The notes under the pieces were generated by a model. The model saw only the letters and a program-made list of their open reading frames with translations, ran no database searches and was not told the DNA's origin. A DNA stretch of 64,000 bases from assembly GCA_965214995.1 (NCBI GenBank), contig CBDCCT010000002.1, positions 4,526,001 through 4,590,000 on the forward strand, written 5' to 3'. The position numbers were made by a program, and so were the translations under genes. This document shows, one piece after another, positions 24,098 through 33,034 of this stretch. This DNA comes from CBDCCT01 sp965214995 (lineage in GTDB: Bacteria > Deinococcota > Deinococci > Deinococcales > Trueperaceae). Every line of letters begins with the position of its first letter. The stretch's first letter is position 1.

Positions 24098-25901
24098 CTA
24101 ACGACTCCTCCAACTGCTGACGCCGGTTGATGTCGGCGTACCAGCCGCCCACGGCGACGAGTTCTTCGTGGTGGCCCTCTTCGATGATGCGGCCGCTTTC
24201 TAGGACCAAAATCCGGTCCACATCGCCAAAGGCCGACACACGGTGCGCCACGATTAAGGTGGTGCGGTCCTTGGCGACCTCGCGCAGGCCCTCCAGGATG
24301 CGCGCCTCGGTCTGCGTATCGACCGCAGAAAGCGCGTCGTCCAGAATGAGAATCTTGGGGTCGCGGATGATGGCCCGCGCCATCGCGGTGCGCTGGCGCT
24401 GCCCGCCCGACAGGGTCACGCCGCGCTCGCCCAGGGAGGTGTCATAGCCCCTGGGAAACTCCTCGACATCGCCGGAAAGTTGCACAAGGTCGGCTATACG
24501 CTTAACCCTGGCTTTGAGTTTTTCAGGGTCATCCTCCGGGAGGCCGTAGGCGATATTTTCGGCAATCGTGTCCGAAAAAAGGAAAGGCTCTTGCGGCACC
24601 AGCCCGATGTTGCCCCGCAGCACCGCGAGCGGATACTTGCGGATGTCGACGCCGTCAATCAAAATCGTGCCTTCGGTAGGCTCGACGAGCCGGGTCACGA
24701 GATTCACAATCATCGTCTTGCCCGAGCCCGTGCGCCCGGTGATGCCGATTTTCTCCCCCGCGCGCACCCTAAACGAGACGTTGTCGAGCGCGGTGAAGTC
24801 GTCAAACTTTAGGGTCACGTTCTTGAACTCGATGTCGCCCCTTATCGTTTGCAGGCTGTGGTCGGTCCTTTCGTTGTCGATGATGCTGGGCTTTTCGTCA
24901 AAGATTTCCTTGAGGCGGTCCCAAGAGCCGTAGCCGCGCTGGGTGATGTTGGCGATCCAGCCGAGCGCCAGCATCGGCCACTGGATGAGTTGGAAGAGCA
25001 AAACAAAGGCGGCGAACTCGCCGATGGTTAGGTTCCCGCTGCCCCCCAACACGAGGCGACCGCCGATAAGGAGCAAGAGCGAGATGCCCACGCCGAAAAG
25101 AAGCTCCATAAGGGGAAAAAGCGGGCCGTCCACCTTGGTCAAGGACATGTTGCGGCGGATGAATTCGTTGTTAAGACCCTCAAAGGTTGCCATCTCGCGG
25201 TCTTCGATGCCGAAACCCTTGACCACCCGGATGCCCGAAAAGTTCTCCTGGGCCATCGCCGAAAAGGACGAGAACTGCTCTTGGACGCTCGCGTAGCGTT
25301 TGTACACGAGCCGCAGGAGCACGAAGAAGGTGGCAGTAATAATAGGCACCATCAGCAGCGTGAGGAGCGTGAGCTGGACGTTGAGCAAAAACATTTGTAC
25401 GAGCGCGAATACAAGGGTGAGCAGCGTGTTGGTCCCCTGGAACACGCCCACGCCGATAAACTGCCGCACCGCGCTCAAGTCGGCGGTGAGGCGCGTCATG
25501 AGGTCGCCGCCGCGGTGGTTGTCGAAATAGTCCGCGCCGAGTTTGGTGAAGTGCTCGAAGAGGTCGTGGCGCATGTCGAACTGGATTTCCCAGCTCGCGT
25601 TGAGCATGGTGCGGCGCACGATAATCATGCTCCCCGCGCTCACGCTGACGATGGCGATGAGGCCGAGCACGTACCACCAGAGGCTGACGGGGGTGCCCAC
25701 GTCGGCCCGGAAGATGGTGAGGGGGTTTCCGAGCCAGCGCATCGTCATAACGCCGTTGGTAAAGGCGTCGAACGCGCTGCCCGTGACCCTCGGGGAGAGG
25801 GTGGCGGTAAAGCTCGAGACCACCAGCATCACCATGCCGGTCAAAAACTGTCTGGGGTAGCGCTTGATATAGGCGTAGAGTTCGCGGGTCTTTTGAAGCA
25901 C
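24087..25901 (-). CDS. ABC exporter subunit, membrane plus ATPase domains (degenerate Walker B)
   Basis: A 604-residue half-transporter translated first in the pair. Six membrane helices cover residues about 15-315. The ATPase domain has Walker A GRTGSGKT, a canonical signature LSGGQRQ, a Walker B ILILDDALSAVD in which Asp replaces the catalytic Glu, and switch IVAHRVS. Consensus signature here plus consensus Walker B in the partner forms one active and one degenerate ATP site, as in BmrCD and TM287/288. I chose the GTG at 25901, which has GGAGG five bases upstream, over the TTG five codons earlier. The gap upstream (25902-26131) shows nothing recognisable. Confidence 0.9.
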   Translation of the reverse strand: MLQKTRELYAYIKRYPRQFLTGMVMLVVSSFTATLSPRVTGSAFDAFTNGVMTMRWLGNPLTIFRADVGTPVSLWWYVLGLIAIVSVSAGSMIIVRRTMLNASWEIQFDMRHDLFEHFTKLGADYFDNHRGGDLMTRLTADLSAVRQFIGVGVFQGTNTLLTLVFALVQMFLLNVQLTLLTLLMVPIITATFFVLLRLVYKRYASVQEQFSSFSAMAQENFSGIRVVKGFGIEDREMATFEGLNNEFIRRNMSLTKVDGPLFPLMELLFGVGISLLLLIGGRLVLGGSGNLTIGEFAAFVLLFQLIQWPMLALGWIANITQRGYGSWDRLKEIFDEKPSIIDNERTDHSLQTIRGDIEFKNVTLKFDDFTALDNVSFRVRAGEKIGITGRTGSGKTMIVNLVTRLVEPTEGTILIDGVDIRKYPLAVLRGNIGLVPQEPFLFSDTIAENIAYGLPEDDPEKLKARVKRIADLVQLSGDVEEFPRGYDTSLGERGVTLSGGQRQRTAMARAIIRDPKILILDDALSAVDTQTEARILEGLREVAKDRTTLIVAHRVSAFGDVDRILVLESGRIIEEGHHEELVAVGGWYADINRRQQLEESLDAA

Positions 25902-26131
25902 AGGTCCTCCAACCAAAGCAACCGCGATGCTATCACGGCCGCGGGAGCGAAAAAGGCCGGTCAGCTACACCTTTTTGCCGCATCTGTTCGCACTGCTGCT
26001 TTTGTCCCGACGTCTTGTTGTCTTGGTGGTTGCTTGGAAGCTGAGGTTATGAGAGGCGGACGGCTTGCGCGAGGCTCTAGGGTGAACTCGCGCCGACCGA
26101 GAAGCTTAGCACGCGCCCCTCTCGAGGTCAA

Positions 26132-27868
26132 CTAAGGATTGGTCTGGGCGCGCGCGTACTCGATATTATTAAGGTAAAGCACAAAGGTGATGGGGCCGTA
26201 CTCGGTGGTGAGCCAGGTGCCGTCGAGCATTTCTCCCCCGGACACGCGCGCCCCCGCTATAACCTCCCGCTCGCCGCTCAGGTAGTGCGCCTCGACGCGG
26301 GCGTTCGAGGCGGGCACGTTGGCCTCGACGGGAAAACGGTAATTCGCCCGGCGCAGCTCGAGCGTCCGCCTCACCACCTGCACGTTAGGCCGGAAGAGCC
26401 CGGGGAGGTTGAGCGTGACCTCGAGCGTGTCGCCTTCTAGCGGCGCGCCCGGCGCGGGCGTCTGGCTCACCACGCCCGCGGGCAGGTTCGGTTCGTCGAT
26501 AAGCGCAAAGCGCAACGCGGCGTCAGTCCCCCCCACTCTCTCGGCGTCGGGGCGCGCCATCCCGATGAGGTCGGGGGCGCGGGGCGCGCTTCCGGCGTCG
26601 GGCGCGCCCGCGACGAGGAGCCTTAGGGTCGCGGTCTCCAGGGGCGTCTCCAGGTAGGGCGTGAGGTTCTGGCCCAGCACGGTGCCCGCGGGGGCGTCGG
26701 CGCTCTCCACCCAGGTCGTCTCGACGCGGTCCTCGCCAAAGCCCGCGGCGCGGGCGCGCTCGAGCGCTTCTATAAGCGCGCTCCCCAGCAGGTCGGGCAC
26801 GAAGGTCGTCTCACCTTGAGGCCCCTCGCTCACGAGGAGCGACAGCGTGCTCTCCGCCGGGGCGTTCCCGGGGGGGGGTGACTGCGCGATGACGAGGCCC
26901 CGCGCTTCGGCGGCCGGGACGTGCGCCACGCGGCCCAAGTTGAGCCCCGCCGCCTCGAGCGTGCTACGTAGCGCACCCTCAAAGGGCTGCCCCCGCAGGT
27001 CCGGCACCTCGACCTGAGGCCGTTGTCCTGGGGGCAGGGCGTAGAGGAGAAGCGCGGTGCGGCCCTTGCGGAGGCGCGTGCCCGGGGGCGGCTCTGTGTC
27101 GACCACGGTGCCCGCGGGGGCGTTCGCGGCACCATTCACAGTGCCGGGGTCTCCCCCACTCGCGCCGGTAGCACCCAGTCCCACGTTCGAACCCACCGGC
27201 TCGCTCCTCACCGCCAGACCCCGACGGTGGAGGAGCGCGCTCGCGGCGTTGGCGTCGGCACCCAGCACGTCGGGCATGACCACCACGCGGCGGTTCGCGC
27301 GCAGGCCCAGGCTCGAAGCCAGAAGGGCGAGGCCGAGAAAGGCGAAAACGAGGCCGGGCAGCCACGGGAGCAGCCACGGCGGCGGCTGAAGACTGCGCCA
27401 GCGGGGAATGTGCAGCCGACGCCTAGGTGGAGGTGGGGCCGTGGGGGCAGGGCGAGACGCTCCCGGCGCGCCGCCGACGAGGCCGTATACCTTGGGCGTT
27501 CCTTCAACGGCGTAGAGCTCGGCCTCCTCAAGGGTGTGACCGTGGGACTCGAGCAGCGCACGCACCGCCGCGGCGTCCTCGTGATTAACTTCACGACCAA
27601 GCGGGCGCGCCGCAGGGGGCGGCGTCTCCCAGGCCACGTAGTGCGCGCCCGGCCTCGAGACGAGGTCGTATACGGCCGCGTGACCCTCACGCCGCAGCGT
27701 TCGCAAGAGCTTACGGTAGCGCTCGAAAGAGAGTTCTTGTTCTGGGTTGTCGAGTTCAAACCACACCACGCGCACCGCCGCCCCGTCGGGCGCGGTGGCC
27801 TCGAAAAGCGTTCTCTGCGCGTCCAGGGGGTGCTGCGCCAGAACCTCGTATGTGCCGTCGAGTAACAG
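26132..27868 (-). CDS. PASTA-repeat membrane protein, possible CTG start
   Basis: The protein has a cytoplasmic N-terminal domain of about 165 residues, one membrane segment (LLPWLPGLVFAFLGLALLAS) and four PASTA repeats, which bind peptidoglycan fragments in penicillin-binding proteins and Ser/Thr kinases (VVMPDVLGADANAASALL, VEVPDLRGQPFEGALRS, TFVPDLLGSALIEALERA, RAPDLIGMARPDAERV). The C-terminus is a beta-rich domain. No kinase motifs are visible. Coding character clearly continues upstream of the GTG at 27775: 31 more codons (DGTYEVLAQHPLDAQRTLF and so on) without ATG, GTG or TTG. A CTG at 27868 with AAAGG six bases upstream is the best start; the stop bounding the frame is at 27878-27880. 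A total of 578 residues results. Confidence 0.75.
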   Translation of the reverse strand: MLLDGTYEVLAQHPLDAQRTLFEATAPDGAAVRVVWFELDNPEQELSFERYRKLLRTLRREGHAAVYDLVSRPGAHYVAWETPPPAARPLGREVNHEDAAAVRALLESHGHTLEEAELYAVEGTPKVYGLVGGAPGASRPAPTAPPPPRRRLHIPRWRSLQPPPWLLPWLPGLVFAFLGLALLASSLGLRANRRVVVMPDVLGADANAASALLHRRGLAVRSEPVGSNVGLGATGASGGDPGTVNGAANAPAGTVVDTEPPPGTRLRKGRTALLLYALPPGQRPQVEVPDLRGQPFEGALRSTLEAAGLNLGRVAHVPAAEARGLVIAQSPPPGNAPAESTLSLLVSEGPQGETTFVPDLLGSALIEALERARAAGFGEDRVETTWVESADAPAGTVLGQNLTPYLETPLETATLRLLVAGAPDAGSAPRAPDLIGMARPDAERVGGTDAALRFALIDEPNLPAGVVSQTPAPGAPLEGDTLEVTLNLPGLFRPNVQVVRRTLELRRANYRFPVEANVPASNARVEAHYLSGEREVIAGARVSGGEMLDGTWLTTEYGPITFVLYLNNIEYARAQTNP

Positions 27869-27925
27869 AAGCGGCCTTTACTGGTTTTGCCAATGAGCGT
27901 TGAACCTAGTCACGACCACAAGTTT

Positions 27926-27953
27926 AAGATACAAGCCGCGTGAGATGTTTCAA
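27926..27953 (-). promoter_or_regulatory. Promoter of the PASTA gene
   Basis: On the minus strand TTGAAA (27948-27953) and TATCTT (27926-27931) are separated by 16 bases. Transcription would begin near 27919, about 50 bases before the proposed CTG start. Confidence 0.5.
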
Positions 27954-28099
27954 ACGGTACACGACTGGTGTTTTACACACGTGGGTACTGAAAAAACTCA
28001 CCGTTTGCGCGTACACTCTGCCCATACGCCATTGTACCTGACGCTTGTGCTTGAAACTGCGCCATTACGCGTTTAACTAACCGTATCTATACCCGACAT

Positions 28100-28113
28100 C
28101 AGTCACGTGACTG
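28100..28113. repeat. Perfect 14-bp palindrome upstream of the PASTA gene
   Basis: CAGTCACGTGACTG is fully self-complementary. It lies between the ftsH terminator and the PASTA promoter and may be an operator. Confidence 0.4.
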
Positions 28114-28121
28114 GCATTGAA

Positions 28122-28145
28122 AAAGCGCGGCCTAAACCGCGCTTT
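28122..28145 (-). terminator. ftsH terminator
   Basis: Arms AAAGCGCGG and CCGCGCTTT flank a six-base loop just after the ftsH stop. On the minus strand the second arm runs into TTTTTC, giving a good U-run. Confidence 0.85.
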
Positions 28146-28150
28146 CGCGT

Positions 28151-30148
28151 CTAGCTGCCCGACCCCTCGGGCGTGGGCCGCGGGTCGATGGGCGGGGTGG
28201 GGCGTCCCGAATCGCTCACGCGGCGGCGGGGAGCCTCAACCTCAGGCGCGCGGCGTGAGGCTTCCTCGAGGCGTTTCTCGGCGGCCTCGGCCTCGCCCAG
28301 AATCCAGCGGGTGAGGTCTTCGGCGCTCGAGCCCTCCTTGACCCGCTCGACCGCCTCCTGGATGAGCACACCGTCGAGCGTCTCGCGTTGCAGCAGCGCC
28401 TCGGCCACGCCCACGACCGCGGTCCAGTTCTCGTCCATGACCCGCTCGGTGGTTTCGTAAGCTTCTCTCAAGATGGCCTGGACCTGCTCTTCCAGTTCGC
28501 GCGCGGTTTCTTCCGAAAAGTCCTTGCGGCGGCTTATCTCGCCGCCGAGGAAGACCGGGCCCTGGTCCGAACCCCAGGCCACGTACTCCTCGCCGCCCAT
28601 GCCTAAGTCGAAGACCATCTGCTTGGCGATGTCGGTCGCCTGTTTGAGGTCGTTCGACGCGCCCGACGAGATGGTGCCGGTGAGCTTCTTTTCGGCCGCA
28701 CGACCGCCAAAGGCGACCACGAGCTGCTGCTTAAAGCGGTCCACGTCGAAAAACATCTCTTCTTTGGCTAAGGGGGCCATGAAACCGCCCGCGCCGCCCC
28801 GCGGCATGATGGTCACCTTGCGGATGTGGCCCAGGTCGGGCTGCGCCGCAAAGGCGACCGCGTGACCCGACTCGTGAAAAGCCAGGATGCGCCGCTCTTT
28901 CTCGCTCGGGACCAGCGACGAACGCCGCAGCCCCAAGACGATGCGGTCTAAGGCGTCGTTAAAGTCAGCCCAGGAGATGATCTGCTTGCCGCCGCGCGCC
29001 GCCACGAGCGCCGCCTCGTTGGTGAGGTTTTCTAGGTCGGCCCCCGAGAACATCGGGGTGGCCCCGGCGAGGCGCTCCAAACTCACGTCGTTGGCGACGG
29101 GCTTGTTGCGCACGTGGACGCGCAGGATTTCCTCGCGCTCGCTCTGCGTGGGCAGGCCAATCGTCACCTGCCGGTCAAAGCGGCCGGGGCGCAGGAGCGC
29201 GGGGTCGAGAATGTCGGGGCGGTTCGTCGCGGCGATGATGATGACCGAGGTGTCTTTTTCAAAGCCGTCCATCTCGCTCAAAATCTGGTTGAGCGTCTGC
29301 TCGCGCTCGTCGTGACCGCCGCCGATGCCCGCGCCGCGCCGCCGCCCGATGGAATCGAGCTCGTCGATAAAGATGATGGCGGGCGCCGCCTTGCGCGCCT
29401 CCTCGAACAGGTTGCGCACCCGCGACGCGCCCACGCCCACGAACATCTCCATAAACTCGGACGCGCTCACGGTCAAGAAGGGCACGCCCGCCTCGCCCGC
29501 GACTGCACGCGCCAAGAGCGTTTTGCCCGTGCCGGGAGGGCCCACCAAGAGCACGCCCTTGGGGATTTCCGCGCCGATGCGCAGGTACTTCTGTGGGCTT
29601 TTTAGGAAGTCGACGACTTCGATAAGTTCTTCTTTGGCCTCTTTATGGCCCGCCACGTCTTCGAAGCTCGTCTTGACCTTGTTCTCGCGCCCGTAGGTTT
29701 TGGCCTTGGACTGCCCGAACTGCATCACCTGGCTCGGCCCGCCCTGCGCGCGCATGAAAATAAACCAGAAAAAGCCGATAAGGATGATGATGGGCAAGAA
29801 CGAAATGATGAAGTCGAGCCACCTCGAGGGGTTGCGAACCGCCACGTCCGGCACGTTGGTTTCTAGGCGCTCGATGAGCGAGTCCGTAATCACCGAGGTG
29901 GTGGTAAAGTTGCGGATGGGTTGCAGCTCGCCTTCGACCTCGACCTGCGTTTCCGCCGTTAATTCGCCCGAAATCGCGCCGCTCGAGCGCTCGAGCACCA
30001 CCGACGCCACCTTGCCCTCGTCCACAAGTTTGATAAAAGTTGAGTAGTCGATGGACCGGTTGGGTGCCCCGAACCTGAACTGGTTAAACACGAAAATGCC
30101 CAGCACGATGAGCATCACGAGCAACCAGGGATTGAATGAACGTTTCAA
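28151..30148 (-). CDS. ftsH: ATP-dependent zinc metalloprotease FtsH
   Basis: The protein has 665 residues when started at the TTG at 30148, which has AAGGAGG five bases upstream; this yields the standard KRSFNPWLL start. Membrane segments are at about 8-22 and 112-132, with a periplasmic loop between. The AAA+ module has Walker A GPPGTGKT (203-210), Walker B IIFIDELDSIG and the SRH region ending LLRPGRFDR. The zinc site is HESGH (425-429). The protease is membrane-bound, forms a hexamer and degrades damaged membrane and regulatory proteins. The acidic and Pro-rich C-terminal tail is of ordinary length. The longer frame to 30316 is rejected because it has no ribosome site and a non-FtsH sequence. 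Confidence 0.96.
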   Translation of the reverse strand: MKRSFNPWLLVMLIVLGIFVFNQFRFGAPNRSIDYSTFIKLVDEGKVASVVLERSSGAISGELTAETQVEVEGELQPIRNFTTTSVITDSLIERLETNVPDVAVRNPSRWLDFIISFLPIIILIGFFWFIFMRAQGGPSQVMQFGQSKAKTYGRENKVKTSFEDVAGHKEAKEELIEVVDFLKSPQKYLRIGAEIPKGVLLVGPPGTGKTLLARAVAGEAGVPFLTVSASEFMEMFVGVGASRVRNLFEEARKAAPAIIFIDELDSIGRRRGAGIGGGHDEREQTLNQILSEMDGFEKDTSVIIIAATNRPDILDPALLRPGRFDRQVTIGLPTQSEREEILRVHVRNKPVANDVSLERLAGATPMFSGADLENLTNEAALVAARGGKQIISWADFNDALDRIVLGLRRSSLVPSEKERRILAFHESGHAVAFAAQPDLGHIRKVTIMPRGGAGGFMAPLAKEEMFFDVDRFKQQLVVAFGGRAAEKKLTGTISSGASNDLKQATDIAKQMVFDLGMGGEEYVAWGSDQGPVFLGGEISRRKDFSEETARELEEQVQAILREAYETTERVMDENWTAVVGVAEALLQRETLDGVLIQEAVERVKEGSSAEDLTRWILGEAEAAEKRLEEASRRAPEVEAPRRRVSDSGRPTPPIDPRPTPEGSGS

Positions 30149-30466
30149 AGGAGCCTCCTTGCGGTTTGAAGCCGCATCATGTGCCGCCCTCACACTGCTT
30201 GTTACAAAATCGGTAAGCAGGTCGGTAGGGGCTTTTAGTAACGCGTATCGTAGCACTCGCGGGGACGCGCGCGCTGTAAGCCAACGGACCAAAGGGGCGG
30301 CTCGAGCGGGGGCCAACTTCCTCCTTTTTGGGCGGCTCTTATGGGGGACTCATACAAGCTTGGGAGGTGGCAAAATTTTGAACTTTGGCCTGAGGAATGT
30401 GCTTCGCCACCCTTTCGCAAACCCTTGTGAGCATCTGAGCCGGGGCCAGAACTCACATCCAAACGC

Positions 30467-30490
30467 AGTACCTACCGTAGTACCTACCGT
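30467..30490. repeat. Exact 12-bp tandem repeat
   Basis: AGTACCTACCGT occurs twice in direct succession, about 85 bases upstream of the SPOR-gene start. Confidence 0.7.
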
Positions 30491-30562
30491 GGCGGCAGGG
30501 GGCGTGTTTACGTCTTCTTCATTCTTCCGCGCGTTCTGGAGCATCCGGGGCGTTTCATGGGG

Positions 30563-30568
30563 TAAGAT
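30563..30568 (+). promoter_or_regulatory. TAAGAT -10 box, leaderless-type, SPOR gene
   Basis: TAAGAT, six bases, then the ATG at 30575. Confidence 0.5.
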
Positions 30569-30574
30569 GCTCCT

Positions 30575-31735
30575 ATGGACTGGTTAAGACGCAATTGGCC
30601 CGACCTTATTATTGGGATTGCCCTTGTCGCCGTGATTGCTGGCATCGTCGTGACGCTCCTTAGCGGCGGCTCCGTCTTGTCGCTCGGCGGACGGGAGGCG
30701 AACCCCACGCTCCCCCCCCAACCAGCCGCACAAACCGGAACCCAAGATGAGGTTCAACCCGCCGCGCCCAACAACCAGCTCGACGAAACCCCCGACGAAA
30801 CGGGCGTCGTGGTGGTGCCGCCGGGGGCCGAAAGCGGCAACGGCGCCGAGGGGACTGACGAGGGAGCCGACGCCATCATCCCCGTTACCCCCGGAGGAGC
30901 CGCTCCAGAACGCGCCGGGGAAGCGGACGAGACGCCGCAGGACGGAGCGCTGACGGACGCGCCGACCGCGCCCGCTGAGAGTGAGCGTACCGACGACCTA
31001 ACCTCCGATGAGCCTACCGACCTCCCGGTGGTGGCGGTCCCGCCCGGCGAGGTGGTGGTGAGCGGCGGCGCGAACGGCATCATCGACGTGCCCCCGCCCG
31101 AAGGAACCTACCGCGTGTCGGTCGACGCTTACGCGAGCCGGGAGAACGCCGAGCGCCGGGCCGCGGAACTCCGCGACGAGGGCTATCCCGTTTTTATCGG
31201 GCAACAGGGCGACCTCTCGTTGGTGCTCGTGGGACCCTACGACGCGCCCGAGGACGCGAACGAGGTCACGCAGCGCCTCCGCGACAGCGGCCTCAGTCTG
31301 GACGCTTATGTGGTGGTGTACAGGCCGGAGACAGCGACAGAAGCGGGGGTGACCTCAGTTGATGCGCCGACCACGACCGACGTTCAAACAGCCGATGTTC
31401 AAACAGCCGACACGCAGGCGTCTGCCGAGTCCGACCCGCTTCAGGAAGACATTCTCCCCGCCGACGCGTCGGGCGAGACCGACACAGGAACAGCTTTAAC
31501 GGACGAGGACGAGGCGGGCGGCGCGCGTTACCTCCAGGTGGGCGCGTTTGCGAGTCGCTCGAGCGCCGAGCCCCGGCTGACGCGCTTAGAAAGCCTCGGC
31601 TACAGCGTCTCGCAGACCGACGACAACGGCGTTATCAAATTGTTCGTGGGTCCTTTCGCCCCCGCCGAACTTCCCGCCGCGCAGGCGCGGCTCGACGCGC
31701 AGGGGCTCGAGAACTTCGTCCCTGCTTCTCAGTGA
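30575..31735 (+). CDS. Membrane-anchored protein with two SPOR domains
   Basis: A 386-residue protein. Residues 12-30 form a membrane anchor (IIGIALVAVIAGIVVTLL). A long acidic, Pro/Thr-rich linker leads to a SPOR domain at about 180-250 (YRVSVDAYASRENAERRAAELRDEGYPVFI) and a second at about 310-386 (RYLQVGAFASRSSAEPRLTRLESLGY). SPOR domains bind glycan strands stripped of stem peptides at the division septum, so a role in cell division or wall remodelling is likely. The linker includes a small tandem duplication (VQTAD twice, DNA 31382-31411). It may be read through into rex, 72 bases downstream. Confidence 0.85.
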   Translation: MDWLRRNWPDLIIGIALVAVIAGIVVTLLSGGSVLSLGGREANPTLPPQPAAQTGTQDEVQPAAPNNQLDETPDETGVVVVPPGAESGNGAEGTDEGADAIIPVTPGGAAPERAGEADETPQDGALTDAPTAPAESERTDDLTSDEPTDLPVVAVPPGEVVVSGGANGIIDVPPPEGTYRVSVDAYASRENAERRAAELRDEGYPVFIGQQGDLSLVLVGPYDAPEDANEVTQRLRDSGLSLDAYVVVYRPETATEAGVTSVDAPTTTDVQTADVQTADTQASAESDPLQEDILPADASGETDTGTALTDEDEAGGARYLQVGAFASRSSAEPRLTRLESLGYSVSQTDDNGVIKLFVGPFAPAELPAAQARLDAQGLENFVPASQ

Positions 31736-31807
31736 CGCTTCCGTCTGCCTTCTTTTCCAGGTGACGCTGAGCGTTCCAGGTGCTTAACCACGGGTGCTTG
31801 ATATTTG

Positions 31808-32449
31808 ATGTCGACCATCCCTACCGCCACCGTCAGCCGCCTCGTCACCTACTTGCGTATCCTGACGCGCCTAGAAGCGCAAGGAGTAAAAAAAACCTCT
31901 TCCGAGAGTCTTGCCGACGAGGCGCAGGTGTCCGCCTTCCAGGTGCGCAAAGATTTGGCCTATTTCGGCCGCTTCGGCACGCGCGGCGCGGGCTACACCG
32001 TCCCGACATTGCGCCGCGAACTGCGCCGCATTCTGGGCCTCACCAAGGCCTGGAACGTGGGCGTCGTGGGGATGGGCCGTCTAGGCCAGGCCATCGCCGA
32101 CTACCCCAACTTTGACGTCTACGACTTTGTTCTCCAGGGATTTTTTGACATCGACCCCGCCAAGGTGGGAACGACCATCGCCGGGTTGGAGGTGTTTCAT
32201 GTAGGCGAACTCCCGCGCGTGGTTAGGGAACGGGGCATCGACATCGGCTTCGTCACCGTGCCGCCCGAGGCGGCGCAGCGCGCCGCGGACGCGCTCGTAA
32301 GAGCGGGTGTCAAGGGCATTCTTAACTTCGCGCCCGCCGTCATCAACGTGCCGAAAGACGTCCACGTTGAGCCTGTGGATTTTTTAGCTGGCTTAAAGCG
32401 ACTTTCGTTTTATATTCAGAATCCACAGCTCAAGGAGGAGTTGGCATGA
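31808..32449 (+). CDS. rex: Redox-sensing transcriptional repressor Rex
   Basis: A 213-residue repressor that senses the NADH/NAD+ ratio. The N-terminal winged helix is IPTATVSRLVTYLRILTRLEAQGVKKTSSESLADEAQVSAFQVRKDLAYFG and the Rossmann domain begins NVGVVGMGRLGQAI. The C-terminal VEPVDFLAGLKRLSFYI completes the domain-swapped dimer interface. Rex usually represses fermentation and respiratory genes when NADH is low. No clear TTGTGA/TCACAA operator is visible close by. Its final bases overlap the start of a lipoprotein gene (ATGA). Confidence 0.95.
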   Translation: MSTIPTATVSRLVTYLRILTRLEAQGVKKTSSESLADEAQVSAFQVRKDLAYFGRFGTRGAGYTVPTLRRELRRILGLTKAWNVGVVGMGRLGQAIADYPNFDVYDFVLQGFFDIDPAKVGTTIAGLEVFHVGELPRVVRERGIDIGFVTVPPEAAQRAADALVRAGVKGILNFAPAVINVPKDVHVEPVDFLAGLKRLSFYIQNPQLKEELA

Positions 32450-33024
32450 AACGAACCCTTCACATTTTATCACCCTTACTTCTAACGGTCACGCTGACGG
32501 CGGCGCTGTCCGGATGCGGCTTCAACCTTTTCAACGGCCAAGAGATCGTCTTCGGCGTGAATCCGGCACCGCTCGGCTACGAGCTTGACAGTAGCGGTAG
32601 AATTACAATCGAGTCGAGAACCCTCACCATGCACAGCCGCGCGGGTGCTTTGGGCGCTACCGTCAACGGCTACCGGACCTACTTTTTTGACGGCAACGAC
32701 GAACCTGTGCCTGCGGGTGACTCCAAGGTTTTCAGCGAGGGTGCCCTCGGCATCTACGTACCCGCCGGGATCCGCTGCGACGCGCCGGACTTAGGCAGTC
32801 CGCCCGTTGGCTGTTACACCTATTCCGAAGGCGCGCGCTACGAGGAGGGCTACCAAGTCCTTTCGCAGCCCGTCCAGCTCCTTCCCGTCAAGGTGGCTAC
32901 GCAACATATCGAGGCGGGTTTTCCTCTGGGCTGGTACGCCGAAATTGAGCTGTACGGCACCACGGACACGGGCGCAAACTTTATCACCGACCGCTTCCGC
33001 GTCGCCATCGTACCGCCCAACTAA
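32446..33024 (+). CDS. Lipoprotein translationally coupled to rex
   Basis: A 192-residue protein with a signal sequence and lipobox (LTAALSGCG), so the mature protein is probably lipid-anchored outside the cytoplasm. The remainder is beta-rich with two Cys near residues 105 and 118 (IRCDAP, GCYTY) that could form a disulfide. I do not recognise a family. The start ATG overlaps the rex stop by four bases and has CAAGGAGGAG upstream, which suggests coordinated translation. Convergent with the acyltransferase gene. Confidence 0.8.
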   Translation: MKRTLHILSPLLLTVTLTAALSGCGFNLFNGQEIVFGVNPAPLGYELDSSGRITIESRTLTMHSRAGALGATVNGYRTYFFDGNDEPVPAGDSKVFSEGALGIYVPAGIRCDAPDLGSPPVGCYTYSEGARYEEGYQVLSQPVQLLPVKVATQHIEAGFPLGWYAEIELYGTTDTGANFITDRFRVAIVPPN

Positions 33025-33034
33025 AAAGTCGACC

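Larger units (their letters stand above)
30149..30574. other. Non-coding region between divergent ftsH and SPOR genes
   Basis: About 425 bases without a supported gene. They contain the ftsH leader and presumed promoter (TACGAT on the minus strand near 30250) and the leaderless -10 of the SPOR gene. An exact 12-bp tandem repeat (AGTACCTACCGT twice) lies at 30467-30490. Short frames here are low-complexity and unsupported. Confidence 0.5.

Noticed and set aside
25281..26135. 284-codon plus-strand frame opposite the ABC exporter start
   Set aside because: Charged low-complexity sequence antisense to a membrane domain.
27023..27865. 280-codon plus-strand frame opposite the PASTA gene
   Set aside because: Antisense shadow; the minus strand shows four real PASTA repeats.
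28151..30316. FtsH with a 56-residue N-terminal extension
   Set aside because: The TTG at 30148 has a perfect AAGGAGG site and gives the standard FtsH N-terminus; the extension lacks both.
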